Assembly: GCA_031292015.1 (NCBI GenBank)
Contig: JARLHY010000139.1
Coordinates: 108,685 to 172,684 of the forward strand
DNA length: 64,000 bases
Source of the DNA: Negativicutes bacterium
Lineage (GTDB): Bacteria > Bacillota_C > Negativicutes > Sporomusales_B > JARLHX01
Direction of reading: 5' to 3'
Part shown: positions 44,211 through 52,259 of the stretch, piece after piece
Layout of the letters: each line of letters starts with the position of its first letter
How positions within the stretch are numbered: the first letter of the stretch is position 1
Made by a program: the position numbers and the translations under genes
Notes under the pieces: model-generated
Seen by the model: only the letters and a program-made list of their open reading frames with translations
Databases searched by the model: none
Told to the model about the DNA's origin: nothing

Positions 44211-45300
44211 GTGCTCGGAGGTGGCTAATATTAAGCAGGTACCATTGAATCAGGCGGATTCCAGCATGATCCTGGCTCAGGATTTAATTGACCTGCGTGG
44301 CACAATCCTCGTTACAGCGGGCACGGCTCTGCGACGAGAAATTTTAACACTGTTACATAGACACGATATCGACGCGGTGTGGATCAAGGAAGACTTGCCA
44401 ACACTAAAAGAAGAAGCCGCTCCGGCCAAAGTGCAGCTTAACCGGGAAGTTACCACGATTCATAATTTGATCAGTACCGCGACCCGTCGCAAGATGATCC
44501 AGACGATGCAAAACGCGTTCCGCCACAGGGGCAGTATCGCCGCTCACCTTCCCTATCTTCGCGAGGCTATCGATGAAGTGATCCGGGAACTGTCGCAGCA
44601 CGAACAACTTTTGATTTACTTGACTGATATCCGGACAATCAGTGACTATCTTTACGGGCACTGTGTCGACGTCGGCCTGTTTGCCATCGTTATCGGCATG
44701 GCAATGGGACTGTCGAAAGAGGAAATTTACATACTGGGAATCGGAGGGCTTCTGCATGATTATGGCAAGACGGCCATTGCCGATTCCATCCTTGAGAAAC
44801 AAGGACCGCTGACGCCCGAGGAATTCGAGGTCGTCAAAACCCACGCTTCTGCCGGTTATAATATTTTGCGGACTGAAACCAAGGTGGATTCCCGCATCGC
44901 ACTGATGGCGCTGCAGCACCACGAGCGGCCTGACGGCCGCGGCTACCCCTGGGGCATCACGATGGAGGAGATTCATCCTCTTGCCCGGATTGTCGCAGTG
45001 GCTGACGTTTATGACGCGTTGACCACCGATCGGGTTTACCGGCCGGCGGTGGCGGTGTTTGAGGCCATCCGTACCATCACAAGCTGCAGCGGTACCCAGT
45101 TTGACCCCAAGGTGGTGGAGGCGTTCCGCAGTGTTACCGTTCCCTTTTATATCGGCAGCGCGGTCCGGCTGAGTAACGGCATTTCGGGAGCCGTCCTGCG
45201 GATCAACAGCGCAAACCCCTCCCGCCCGGTAGTGTGGACGAGGGAGGGGATCGTGAACATGCTTCATGATTCAACCATTAATATTGACGCAGTAGTGTAG
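44209..45300 (+). CDS. HD-GYP domain cyclic-di-GMP phosphodiesterase (first copy)
   Basis: About 363 residues, cytoplasmic. The HD-GYP domain (about 145-340) has LLHDYGKTAIAD, ALQHHERPDGRGYPWG and VAVADVYDALTTDRVYR, so metal ligands and the GYP loop are intact. The N-terminal 100 residues (QVPLNQADSSMILAQDLIDLRG) are the usual small leading domain. The start is uncertain: TTG 44209 (site GGAGGGG inside a hairpin), GTG 44221, or an ATT at 44230 ideally placed after GGAGGTG. A second HD-GYP protein lies at 50.3 kb. Confidence 0.88.
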   Translation: MCSEVANIKQVPLNQADSSMILAQDLIDLRGTILVTAGTALRREILTLLHRHDIDAVWIKEDLPTLKEEAAPAKVQLNREVTTIHNLISTATRRKMIQTMQNAFRHRGSIAAHLPYLREAIDEVIRELSQHEQLLIYLTDIRTISDYLYGHCVDVGLFAIVIGMAMGLSKEEIYILGIGGLLHDYGKTAIADSILEKQGPLTPEEFEVVKTHASAGYNILRTETKVDSRIALMALQHHERPDGRGYPWGITMEEIHPLARIVAVADVYDALTTDRVYRPAVAVFEAIRTITSCSGTQFDPKVVEAFRSVTVPFYIGSAVRLSNGISGAVLRINSANPSRPVVWTREGIVNMLHDSTINIDAVV

Positions 45301-45301
45301 A

Positions 45302-45332
45302 CTGCCGGCAGATTGCCGGCAGTTGTGTTTTT
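45302..45332 (+). terminator. Terminator after the HD-GYP gene
   Basis: CTGCCGGC/GCCGGCAG around AGATT is followed by a T-rich tail. Confidence 0.85.
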
Positions 45333-45387
45333 CTGCCTGAAAACGGCGGCTTGCGAACCCGGTCCTTTTTAGGGTCCGGGTCGGGCT

Positions 45388-45603
45388 GTAGACAAAGCCC
45401 AATTTTAATATGCGAGGCAGGAACCGGGAGGGGAATTCCTCCGCTACGGACGATATCCTACGCCGTTTCACATGGCCGCCATGCCATCCTTGGCGCGGCC
45501 AGTACTCGGCCATCCTTGGCCGTCGCCGGCAGCAAAGCTGCCGACGGCTGGGGATAAGAGTCCCGCTGTGGAAATCCCCTCCCGTTTCCTCACTTTGTCT
45601 TCA
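45388..45603. repeat. Repeat family A, copy 2 (inverted-repeat element, about 216 bases)
   Basis: It shares with 22997-23193 the blocks GGGAGGGGAATTCCTCCGC, TATCCTACGCCGTT, GCAAAGCTGCCGACGGCT, GGGATA, GAGTCCCGCTG and GGAAATCCCCTCCC. The right terminus read on the other strand (GAAGACAAAGTGAGGAAACG) almost matches the left terminus of copy 1. The middle hairpin here is GGCAGC-AAA-GCTGCC, perfectly paired, where copy 1 has weaker pairing. Hairpins of the type ACCCGG/CCGGGT flank it on both sides. With the next repeat it explains most of the 593-base gap. Confidence 0.7.
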
Positions 45604-45666
45604 TTCTGACCCGATCCTTTCAGAGGACCGGGTTTTCTATCGTCTGACAGAGTGGCCTCCGCCAGA

Positions 45667-45803
45667 CATATGAAGAGACTTGGCTTCCGACGAGTCCATA
45701 GACGAAGGCGAAAGCTTAGTCGTTCTATCCGGCGATCAGCCGGGAAAGTGCAACCAGCGGCTTCCGCTGTCGCCTGCGGCTCGGCGCAAGCCGGGTTTTC
45801 TAA
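45667..45803 (+). repeat. Repeat family B, copy 2 (candidate structured RNA)
   Basis: It aligns along its whole length with 25333-25468. The second stem changes from AGGC-GGGA-GCCT to AGGC-GAAA-GCTT, keeping pairing (G-C to G-T) and a GNRA loop; the third keeps CCGGC/GCCGG with a different loop; the last hairpin TCGGC-GCAA-GCCGG again ends in TTTTC. It precedes an unknown gene at 45894. Confidence 0.65.
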
Positions 45804-45893
45804 ATTTGCCGGGGATTTAGGAGGGAAATTGTAAACATAATGCGTAACGGCTGAATACTATATAGTGATCACTGTTGTCATGGAGGTGGTATA

Positions 45894-46373
45894 GTGGAGT
45901 TACAGGATTTCCACCTCGTATCCTGCCGGGGTGCTGAGTTTAACGATGTGTTGTCGGTGATTCAACTGCAAAACTCCTATATAAATAAAATATACAAGCT
46001 GATTTACTTACTGAATGACGACTTAGCCATATCCGGTAATAACGAGTTTCGGGAATTTTCAGCCCATTTCAATACATTTGCCCAGCATCAGGCCAGCAGC
46101 GAAGGTTTCAGCAGGGCGATGGAGGCTGTGCAGGTGTTTCATTATGTATTGCTGGAAAAACTTTTGGACAGCCAGGTACTGGCAGCTGCCGAACAGTTGG
46201 AAATGGCTGCAGGCTACCTGGAACTTTTTTCGCGTGACCCCAAACTGCGGGCCAACCCGCATATTCTGCTGCTGAATCAAAGCATCGGTTTGCTGGAGGA
46301 AAATCAGCTGAAGATCATGGAAGGCTTAGAAGCTTTGTTGACAGGTTCCCGTCAAATTCATCTGCAAAATTGA
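45894..46373 (+). CDS. Hypothetical all-helical protein
   Basis: 159 residues. GTG start with GGAGGTGG six bases upstream. The sequence is strongly helical (INKIYKLIYLLNDDLAISG, LEKLLDSQVLAAAEQLEMAA) without signal peptide, membrane helix or cysteine motif apart from one Cys near the N-terminus. No family is recognised. It is monocistronic, between repeat B and a terminator, near HD-GYP and lar genes. A small helical-bundle signalling or flagellar-chaperone-like role is conceivable but unsupported. Confidence 0.7.
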   Translation: MELQDFHLVSCRGAEFNDVLSVIQLQNSYINKIYKLIYLLNDDLAISGNNEFREFSAHFNTFAQHQASSEGFSRAMEAVQVFHYVLLEKLLDSQVLAAAEQLEMAAGYLELFSRDPKLRANPHILLLNQSIGLLEENQLKIMEGLEALLTGSRQIHLQN

Positions 46374-46433
46374 CGATCAGCCGTCTTGAGGCTGGTGGCG
46401 AGATATGGTAAAATGATATGGAATACATGTCAT

Positions 46434-46472
46434 GAAGACATAAGTCCCAATGGGGATATTATGTCTTTTTTG
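46434..46472 (+). terminator. Terminator upstream of larE
   Basis: AAGACATAA/TTATGTCTT with an inner CCC/GGG hairpin is followed by TTTT. It ends only about 30 bases before the larE start, so it could be an attenuator for the lar genes rather than only the end of the upstream gene. Confidence 0.8.
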
Positions 46473-46502
46473 TTGTAAAAGAAAGGGTAGGAGGGTTTGC
46501 GG

Positions 46503-47318
46503 TTGACTACAGGTGATAAATTAGCCCGGCTGAATGAGGATCTTGAGTCGCTGGGCGGCGCGGTTGTCGCGTTTTCCGGGGGGGTTGACAGCACATTTTT
46601 GGCGGCGGCGGCGCGAAGGGTTTTGGGTGACAGGGTTGTCTTGGCTACCGCTTATTCCCCGACTTCTTCGGAAGCTGAGAAGAAGGATATCACAGCTTTG
46701 GTGGCGGCTCTGGGCAGCGAGCATGTCTGGCTCCCGGCGGCTGAACTGGACGACCCCCAGTTTCTCGCTAACACCGCCCAGCGCTGTTATTATTGCAAAA
46801 AAGGGCGCTTCAGCGCCCTGGTCGACTGGGCCAAGAGCCGTGGCTTCGAATGGGTGATCGAGGGAACCAACGCCGATGACCTGGGCGACTTCCGGCCGGG
46901 CATGAAGGCGATTGCCGAGCTGGAAGCGGTGAAGAGTCCGCTGCTCGCCGCCGGGTTCAGCAAAAAGGAGATCAGGGCCATGTCCAAAGAGTGGGGACTG
47001 CCCACCTGGGACAAGCCCAGCGCGGCCTGCCTGGTTTCCCGGCTGGCCTACGGGCTGGCGATCACGCCTGAGCGGTTGGAGCAGGTCGACAAGGCCGAGC
47101 AGCTGGTGAAGGGGTTTGTGAAAGGCCAGGTCCGGGTGCGGCATCACGGTGACCTGGCACGGATCGAGGTTTGCCCCGAGAGTATCGGCGAGCTTGCTCA
47201 GCCGCAGACCGCCACCGCGCTGGTGAGCGGGCTGAAAAAGCTGGGCTTTACTTATGTGACTGCCGACCTTGCAGGATACCGGACCGGGAGTATGAATGAG
47301 ATGCTGGATGAGGTGTAA
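46503..47318 (+). CDS. larE: LarE, sacrificial sulfur transferase for nickel-pincer cofactor
   Basis: 271 residues. TTG at 46503 lies seven bases after TAGGAGGG; the TTG at 46497 is too close. PP-loop ATPase with AFSGGVDSTFLAAAA near 24-38 and a cysteine-containing QRCYYCKKGR near 96, where LarE gives up a cysteine sulfur or coenzyme sulfur to make the pincer thiocarboxylates. EGTNADDLGDFRPG and PSAACLVSRL are further family marks. First gene of a larE-larB-larC group; no lactate racemase larA is present in this window. Confidence 0.92.
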   Translation: MTTGDKLARLNEDLESLGGAVVAFSGGVDSTFLAAAARRVLGDRVVLATAYSPTSSEAEKKDITALVAALGSEHVWLPAAELDDPQFLANTAQRCYYCKKGRFSALVDWAKSRGFEWVIEGTNADDLGDFRPGMKAIAELEAVKSPLLAAGFSKKEIRAMSKEWGLPTWDKPSAACLVSRLAYGLAITPERLEQVDKAEQLVKGFVKGQVRVRHHGDLARIEVCPESIGELAQPQTATALVSGLKKLGFTYVTADLAGYRTGSMNEMLDEV

Positions 47319-47320
47319 TT

Positions 47321-48073
47321 GTGGATATTGATCATATGAAAGCGATGCTGGAGAACTTCCGGGACGGGAGTATTTCCCTGGATGAGGCGCTGGCAAAGCT
47401 GAAGAGCTTTCCTTATGAAGATCTGGACTTTGTGAAGATTGACCATCATCGGATGCTGCGCCAGGGGTTTCCGGAGGTGGTATTCGCTCAGGGCAAGACG
47501 GTACAGCAGGTCGCCGAGATCGTCGACCATCTGTCCCGCTGCAACCGCAATGTACTGGCCAGCAGGGCCACTGCCGAAATGTACGAGGCAGTAAAGGCGG
47601 TGGTCCCGGCGGCGAAGTTTCACCCGCTGGCCAAGATGATCGTGGTGCAGCAGGAGGAACTGGCGCCTGATCCTCAGCGGGTGATTCTGGTCATGACCGC
47701 CGGCACCAGCGATATCCCGGTGGCGGAAGAAGCGGCCCTCACGGCGGAAGTCATGGGCAATCAGGTGAAAAGGGTCTTTGACGTCGGAGTCGCCGGCATT
47801 CACCGGCTGCTGGCACAGCATGAATTGATCGAAGCCGCCAATGTGATCGTCGTCGTCGCCGGAATGGAAGGGGCGCTGGCCAGTGTGGTCGGCGGCATGG
47901 TCGCCAAACCGGTAATCGCCGTGCCGACAAGTGTCGGTTATGGCGCCAATTTCGGCGGGCTTGCGGCCTTGCTGGCGATGCTCAACAGCTGCGCCGCCGG
48001 GGTGGCGGTGGTAAACATTGACAACGGCTTCGGCGCCGGGCGTCTGGCCAGCATTATCAACAAGATGAGGTGA
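47321..48073 (+). CDS. larB: LarB, nicotinate-dinucleotide carboxylase/hydrolase
   Basis: 250 residues. GTG start two bases after the larE stop, with GAGGTG upstream. The C-terminal half resembles PurE (AIR carboxylase): VMTAGTSDIPVAEEAALTAE near 126 and VVVAGMEGALASVVGGMVAKPVIAVPTSVGYG near 183-215. LarB carboxylates C5 of the pyridine ring of nicotinic acid adenine dinucleotide at the start of nickel-pincer synthesis. Four bases separate it from larC. Confidence 0.93.
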   Translation: MDIDHMKAMLENFRDGSISLDEALAKLKSFPYEDLDFVKIDHHRMLRQGFPEVVFAQGKTVQQVAEIVDHLSRCNRNVLASRATAEMYEAVKAVVPAAKFHPLAKMIVVQQEELAPDPQRVILVMTAGTSDIPVAEEAALTAEVMGNQVKRVFDVGVAGIHRLLAQHELIEAANVIVVVAGMEGALASVVGGMVAKPVIAVPTSVGYGANFGGLAALLAMLNSCAAGVAVVNIDNGFGAGRLASIINKMR

Positions 48074-48077
48074 CAAT

Positions 48078-48317
48078 ATGCGCACACTTTATTTAGATTG
48101 CTTCGCCGGCGTCAGCGGCAACATGTTTTTAGGGGCCCTTATCGATTTAGGGCTGCCGGAAAATGTGCTGAGGGAAGAACTCGCCAAGCTGCCGGTGAGC
48201 GGGTATGAGCTTATCATCAAACGGGTGGAGAAACAGGGCATCAGCGCCACTTATCTGGATGTCAAGACCGAAAGCAGCATCATCACCGCCGTTTGCCGGA
48301 TATCTTCAAGATTATAG
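48078..48317 (+). CDS. larC1: LarC N-terminal part (larC1), frame ends early
   Basis: The first 79 codons, opening MRTLYLDCFAGVSGNMFLGALIDLGLPE as in LarC, the nickel insertase that uses CTP to load Ni into the pincer cofactor. Homology stops near VKTESS (about 48278). The frame then runs through unrelated codons to TAG at 48315. The missing continuation (HHHRRLPDIF) is in the -1 frame. In Lactobacillus plantarum larC is also two overlapping frames joined by programmed frameshifting, so this may be functional, not broken. Confidence 0.82.
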   Translation: MRTLYLDCFAGVSGNMFLGALIDLGLPENVLREELAKLPVSGYELIIKRVEKQGISATYLDVKTESSIITAVCRISSRL

Positions 48318-49279
48318 ATCAGTCAACGCTTGCAGAGCCGGTAAAAGAGGCTGGCAAGAAGGTTTTTACCCGGCTCGCCGAGGCCGAGGCCAAGGTGCAC
48401 GGTACCACGGTGGAGCGCATTCATTTCCATGAGGTGGGCGCGGTGGACGCCATTGTAGATATTGTCGGCACAGTGTTCGGCCTGCATTACCTCAAGATAG
48501 AACGGATTTACACCTCGAAGCTGCAGACCGGCACCGGGTATGTAAAATGTGCCCACGGCAGCATGCCTGTTCCGGCTCCGGCCACAGCCGAGCTGCTGCG
48601 GGGGATTCCCTACGATAAGGGGGAGATCGCCAAAGAACTTGTGACTCCAACCGGGGCGGCCCTGGTTGCCGCTCTGAGCAACGGCAACGACTTCACTCCC
48701 AAAGACTTTGTGAGCGAGGCTATCGGGTACGGCGCCGGCACGTGGGAGCTGGTCATTCCCAATGTGCTGCGGGCCGTTCTCGGGGTGAGCGGGCAAGCGG
48801 AGGCCGAGGACGGTCTGGTGGTCATGGAAGCCAATATCGATGATTTAAACCCGCAGATATATTCTTTTGTCATGGAGAAGCTCTTTGACGCCGGGGCCAG
48901 GGATGTGTGGCTGACCCCGATCATGATGAAGAAGGGCCGGCCGGCTACGTTGCTTTCGCTGCTAGTGGACGGCAAGGACCGGGAAAAAATGTCCGCCATT
49001 TTGTTTGCCGAGACGTCGACCATTGGTACGCGCTATTATCCGGTGAACCGGGTAACAGCCGAGCGGCAGTCGGTGGAAATCGAGACCGCCTGGGGGCGGG
49101 TGAGGGCGAAAATCAGTACATATCTGGGCAAGGTCTGCAATATTGCCCCGGAGTTCGAAGATTGCCGGAGCTTGGCCGAGGATCGCGGACTGCCGCTTAA
49201 AATGGTACTGCAGGAGGCCCAGAGCGCTGCCTGGCGAAGATACGGACAGACGGGAGACAAGGCCGATGGCGGAGCTTGA
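48293..49279 (+). CDS. larC2: LarC main part (larC2), in the -1 frame relative to larC1
   Basis: 328 residues from a nominal TTG at 48293, but protein-like sequence in this frame begins already at CAT CAT CAC near 48278, giving a short His run then RRLPDIFKIIDQ. Downstream the LarC family is clear: VHFHEVGAVDAIVDIVG-like HFHEVGAVDAIVDI, CAHGSMPVPAPATAELL, ELVTPTGAALVAAL, then EANIDDLNPQ and MMKKGRPATLLSLL. There is no ribosome-binding site for independent translation, which supports a frameshifted fusion. Its end overlaps rnhC by 14 bases. Confidence 0.85.
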   Translation: MPDIFKIIDQSTLAEPVKEAGKKVFTRLAEAEAKVHGTTVERIHFHEVGAVDAIVDIVGTVFGLHYLKIERIYTSKLQTGTGYVKCAHGSMPVPAPATAELLRGIPYDKGEIAKELVTPTGAALVAALSNGNDFTPKDFVSEAIGYGAGTWELVIPNVLRAVLGVSGQAEAEDGLVVMEANIDDLNPQIYSFVMEKLFDAGARDVWLTPIMMKKGRPATLLSLLVDGKDREKMSAILFAETSTIGTRYYPVNRVTAERQSVEIETAWGRVRAKISTYLGKVCNIAPEFEDCRSLAEDRGLPLKMVLQEAQSAAWRRYGQTGDKADGGA

Positions 49280-50204
49280 GGATTTCATCGCCGCGATGGA
49301 AGCCAAAATAGTTAAAGCCGGTTTTTCGAAAAGCGGCGAAAAAGAGCTGGAATACGGCCGGCAACTTACGCTGACCGACGGGACCGGGAAAATTACGGTG
49401 AATGTTTACAGCGGCAAAAAAGGAATCAGCGTAGTGCTGGGCGGCGCGGCTGGCTCGCCTCTGCGCCAGGCGGTGCAGGTCGCCATTGACGGTGAAGGTT
49501 TCTCCGCTTCTGCTGCTGTGGCGTCGACGGTGCCCCCCGGCTTCGAAGGGATCGAGGGATTCGACAATTGCTGGATTGGTACCGACGAATCAGGCAAAGG
49601 AGATTTTTTCGGGCCGCTGGTGGTGGCTGCAGTGAGGGTTGACGGCTCTACCGCCGCCAGGCTTGAGGCTGCTGGCGTACGGGACAGCAAGGCGCTGAGC
49701 GACAATAAAGCGAAAACGGTGGCGAGGCAGATCAGGGAAATCTGTGCCGACCAGTTTGCCGAGCTTGAAATCATGCCGGCCCGTTACAATACTTTATATA
49801 GCCAGTTTCGCAGCGAGAGAAAGAATCTGAATCACCTCCTGGCCTGGGCCCATGCCCGGGTCTTGGAGGATTTGCTGCAAAAGGCCCCCTGCCGGTTTGC
49901 CCTTGCCGACAAGTTCGCTGACGAGAAATTTATCCAGTCCCGGCTGATGGATAAAGGCCGGCAGGTGCTGCTGGTCCAAACCCCTAAAGCCGAGCGCAAC
50001 GTCGCGGTGGCCGCGGCTTCGGTCCTGGCCAGGGACAAATTCCTGAGCAGGATGGAAGGGTTGTCGGCGAAGTTCGGTCTGACCTTTCCCAAAGGGGCGT
50101 CGGCCCAAGTGATCGAGGCTGCCAAATTCTATGTGGCCGAACACGGAAAAGCCGCGCTGGCGGAGGTCGCGAAGACTCATTTTAAAACAAGCGAGCAAGT
50201 TTGA
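49266..50204 (+). CDS. rnhC: Ribonuclease HIII
   Basis: 312 residues. ATG at 49266 with GGGAG about nine bases upstream. An N-terminal TBP-like domain (about 1-85) precedes the RNase H fold, in which WIGTDESGKGDFFGPLVVAA near 102-121 carries the first catalytic Asp/Glu pair, and further acidic residues lie in VRDSKALSDNK and LADKFADEKF. It degrades the RNA strand of RNA-DNA hybrids. The usual HII/HIII length and order are preserved. Confidence 0.93.
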   Translation: MAELEDFIAAMEAKIVKAGFSKSGEKELEYGRQLTLTDGTGKITVNVYSGKKGISVVLGGAAGSPLRQAVQVAIDGEGFSASAAVASTVPPGFEGIEGFDNCWIGTDESGKGDFFGPLVVAAVRVDGSTAARLEAAGVRDSKALSDNKAKTVARQIREICADQFAELEIMPARYNTLYSQFRSERKNLNHLLAWAHARVLEDLLQKAPCRFALADKFADEKFIQSRLMDKGRQVLLVQTPKAERNVAVAAASVLARDKFLSRMEGLSAKFGLTFPKGASAQVIEAAKFYVAEHGKAALAEVAKTHFKTSEQV

Positions 50205-50322
50205 CCGTTTTGCAGGAAATTTGTCGAAGATGTCTAACTAGGGAAAAATAAGGATAGTTGCACCGACACTTCGCCGAAATCGACGAAGGACGGCGACGGC
50301 GCCTGCGGGAAGAGGAGTGCGC

Positions 50323-51390
50323 ATGCTTCAAACGACAACCAAGCGCTGCCAAATTGATGAAGTCGAACCCGGGTCGGAGCTTGCCCGTAGCCTTGTCGCC
50401 GATAACGGCAAATTCGCCTTGGGCGAAGGAACCGTGCTGACCGCGAGTCTGATTGGTCGTTTGAGGTCGTGGGACGTCGCATTTGTCGATATCAAAGTCA
50501 CGGTCGATATACCGGATAAGGTTCCGCCGCCCCTTTCCGAGATCCAGCAGGCGGTGTCGAAGAAATATAACAGTACTGTGTCCAGCATCCGTAAATCCTT
50601 TGAGACCCTGCGGTTTTTTAAGCAGGTGCCCCTGAATGAAATGCGGGAGCTGGCCGATGGAAGCATCGAACCGATTATTGATACCTCCGGGATCATCAAT
50701 CATTTGCATGTTGTCCACCGGCAAGATGATTACACTTTTCACCATTCGATCAATGTCGCGGTTCTGTGTGGGGTTGTCGGACGCTGGATGGGCTATAAGG
50801 ACCAGGATTTCAAAGACCTGGTTCTGGCGGGGCTACTTCATGATGTGGGCAAAACCCAGATTCCCCTGGAGATATTGCGGAAACCAAGCGGTTTGACCGC
50901 TACGGAAATGGAAGCGATGAAGCTTCATACCACCAAGGGTTACAGCCTGCTGAAAGATATGGAACTGTCACAGAGCGTTCTGTTTGCCGTCCTGCAGCAC
51001 CATGAACGTGAAGACGGCAGCGGCTATCCGCTGGGGGTAAAAGGGGATAAAATTCATCGCTTTGCCCAAATCGTGGCTATCGCCGACATTTATGACGCCA
51101 TGACGTCCGACAAGGTGTACCGGGCCAAGACCAGTCCGTTTCAGGCGGTGGAAGCGCTGGTGCTCGATATGTACGGCAGGCTTTCGCCTGACGTTTGCAG
51201 CATTTTCCTGAACAATGTGCGGGATTATTTCATCGGCAATATGGTGGAGTTAAACGACGGACGGGAGGCGGAGGTCGTATACCTGGGGCAGACGATCACA
51301 GCCAGGCCGATCGTTCGGACGTCGGACGGCCAGTTCATTGATCTGGAGCGACACAAGGATGTGAGCATCGTCAGGTTGGTAGGATCTTAG
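50323..51390 (+). CDS. HD-GYP domain cyclic-di-GMP phosphodiesterase (second copy)
   Basis: 355 residues, cytoplasmic. ATG at 50323 is six bases after GAGGAG (a GTG at 50317 overlaps that site). The N-terminal domain of about 130 residues is followed by HD-GYP: HHSINVAVL near 141, LLHDVGKTQIP near 171, LQHHEREDGSGYPLG near 225 and VAIADIYDAMTSDKVYRAK near 250. All metal-binding motifs are intact. Related in plan to the protein at 44.2 kb but divergent. A TGTCGAA heptamer lies about 100 bases upstream, and a strong terminator follows. Confidence 0.9.
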   Translation: MLQTTTKRCQIDEVEPGSELARSLVADNGKFALGEGTVLTASLIGRLRSWDVAFVDIKVTVDIPDKVPPPLSEIQQAVSKKYNSTVSSIRKSFETLRFFKQVPLNEMRELADGSIEPIIDTSGIINHLHVVHRQDDYTFHHSINVAVLCGVVGRWMGYKDQDFKDLVLAGLLHDVGKTQIPLEILRKPSGLTATEMEAMKLHTTKGYSLLKDMELSQSVLFAVLQHHEREDGSGYPLGVKGDKIHRFAQIVAIADIYDAMTSDKVYRAKTSPFQAVEALVLDMYGRLSPDVCSIFLNNVRDYFIGNMVELNDGREAEVVYLGQTITARPIVRTSDGQFIDLERHKDVSIVRLVGS

Positions 51391-51428
51391 CCTAAGGCCT
51401 TTTGAACGGCCTAAATAGTTTGCGCTAG

Positions 51429-51460
51429 ACAAGGCTGTTATTAAAACAGCCTTGTTGTTT
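51429..51460 (+). terminator. Rho-independent terminator
   Basis: ACAAGGCTGTT/AACAGCCTTGT with an ATTAA loop is followed by a T-rich run. Confidence 0.88.
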
Positions 51461-51538
51461 CCCAGCCCTGCGGGGGCATACATCCATCGGAAATGACCAA
51501 ATATATGTTTACAAGCAAGACAAAGGAGTGGTGTGGTT

Positions 51539-52210
51539 GTGAAAGCGGTTGTTCTGCTGTCCGGCGGCTTGGATTCCACGGTCTGCATGGCGGTTGCCGC
51601 CGCTGACGGCTGTGAGGTTTGGCCGATCAGTTTTGATTATCAGCAGCGCCATAGCCGTGAGCTGGACTGTGCCCGCCGGGTGGCTGCCTATTATAACGTC
51701 AAGCGCCATCTTGTCATCAAGACCAATATGGATGCCATCGGCGGCAGCGCTCTTACCGATCTGGCTGTTGACTTGCCTGGCGGAGATGTCACCAGACAGG
51801 ATATTCCGGTTACCTATGTTCCGGCGCGAAATCTGATCTTTTTGAGCTACGCCCTGGGCTATGCCGAGGTTGTCGGTGCCGACCGCATCTATATCGGGGT
51901 GAACGCCCTGGATTATTCCGGTTATCCTGACTGCCGGCCCGAGTTCATCGAGCTGTTTCAGCAGCTTGCCGACTACAGTACCAAAGCCGCGGTGCAGGAC
52001 GGACGGCGGATCAGGGTCGAGACGCCGCTCATCCGGCTGACGAAAAAAGAAATCGTGCTGCTCGGCGACAGGCTGAAAGCGCCGCTGGAGCTGACTACCA
52101 GCTGTTATGCCGGCGGTGAAGCGGCCTGCGGAAAGTGCGACAGCTGCCTGCTCCGGCTGAAGGGCTTTGCCGAGGCCGGTCTAACCGATCCGATTGCCTA
52201 TCTGTGGTGA
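51539..52210 (+). CDS. queC: 7-cyano-7-deazaguanine synthase (QueC)
   Basis: 223 residues. GTG at 51539 is ten bases after AAAGGAG; a GTG at 51533 is closer than usual. The PP-loop is VLLSGGLDSTVCMA near 5-18, and YVPARNLIFLSYALGYAE and NALDYSGYPDCRPEF are family marks. A zinc site is formed by CYAGGEAACGKCDSC near 190-204. It converts 7-carboxy-7-deazaguanine to preQ0 in queuosine synthesis. It is followed 49 bases later by folE2. queD and queE are not in the window. Confidence 0.94.
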   Translation: MKAVVLLSGGLDSTVCMAVAAADGCEVWPISFDYQQRHSRELDCARRVAAYYNVKRHLVIKTNMDAIGGSALTDLAVDLPGGDVTRQDIPVTYVPARNLIFLSYALGYAEVVGADRIYIGVNALDYSGYPDCRPEFIELFQQLADYSTKAAVQDGRRIRVETPLIRLTKKEIVLLGDRLKAPLELTTSCYAGGEAACGKCDSCLLRLKGFAEAGLTDPIAYLW

Positions 52211-52259
52211 TTAAACGGAGATGCCGCTGGCCGCGGCTACCCAGCGGGAGTGAATGTGT

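Noticed and set aside
48267..48280. CGAAAG slippery sequence at the larC frame change (used for -1 shifting in B. subtilis cdd).
   Set aside because: In the zero frame the codons read ACC GAA AGC, so CGA-AAG is not in the frame needed for that mechanism.
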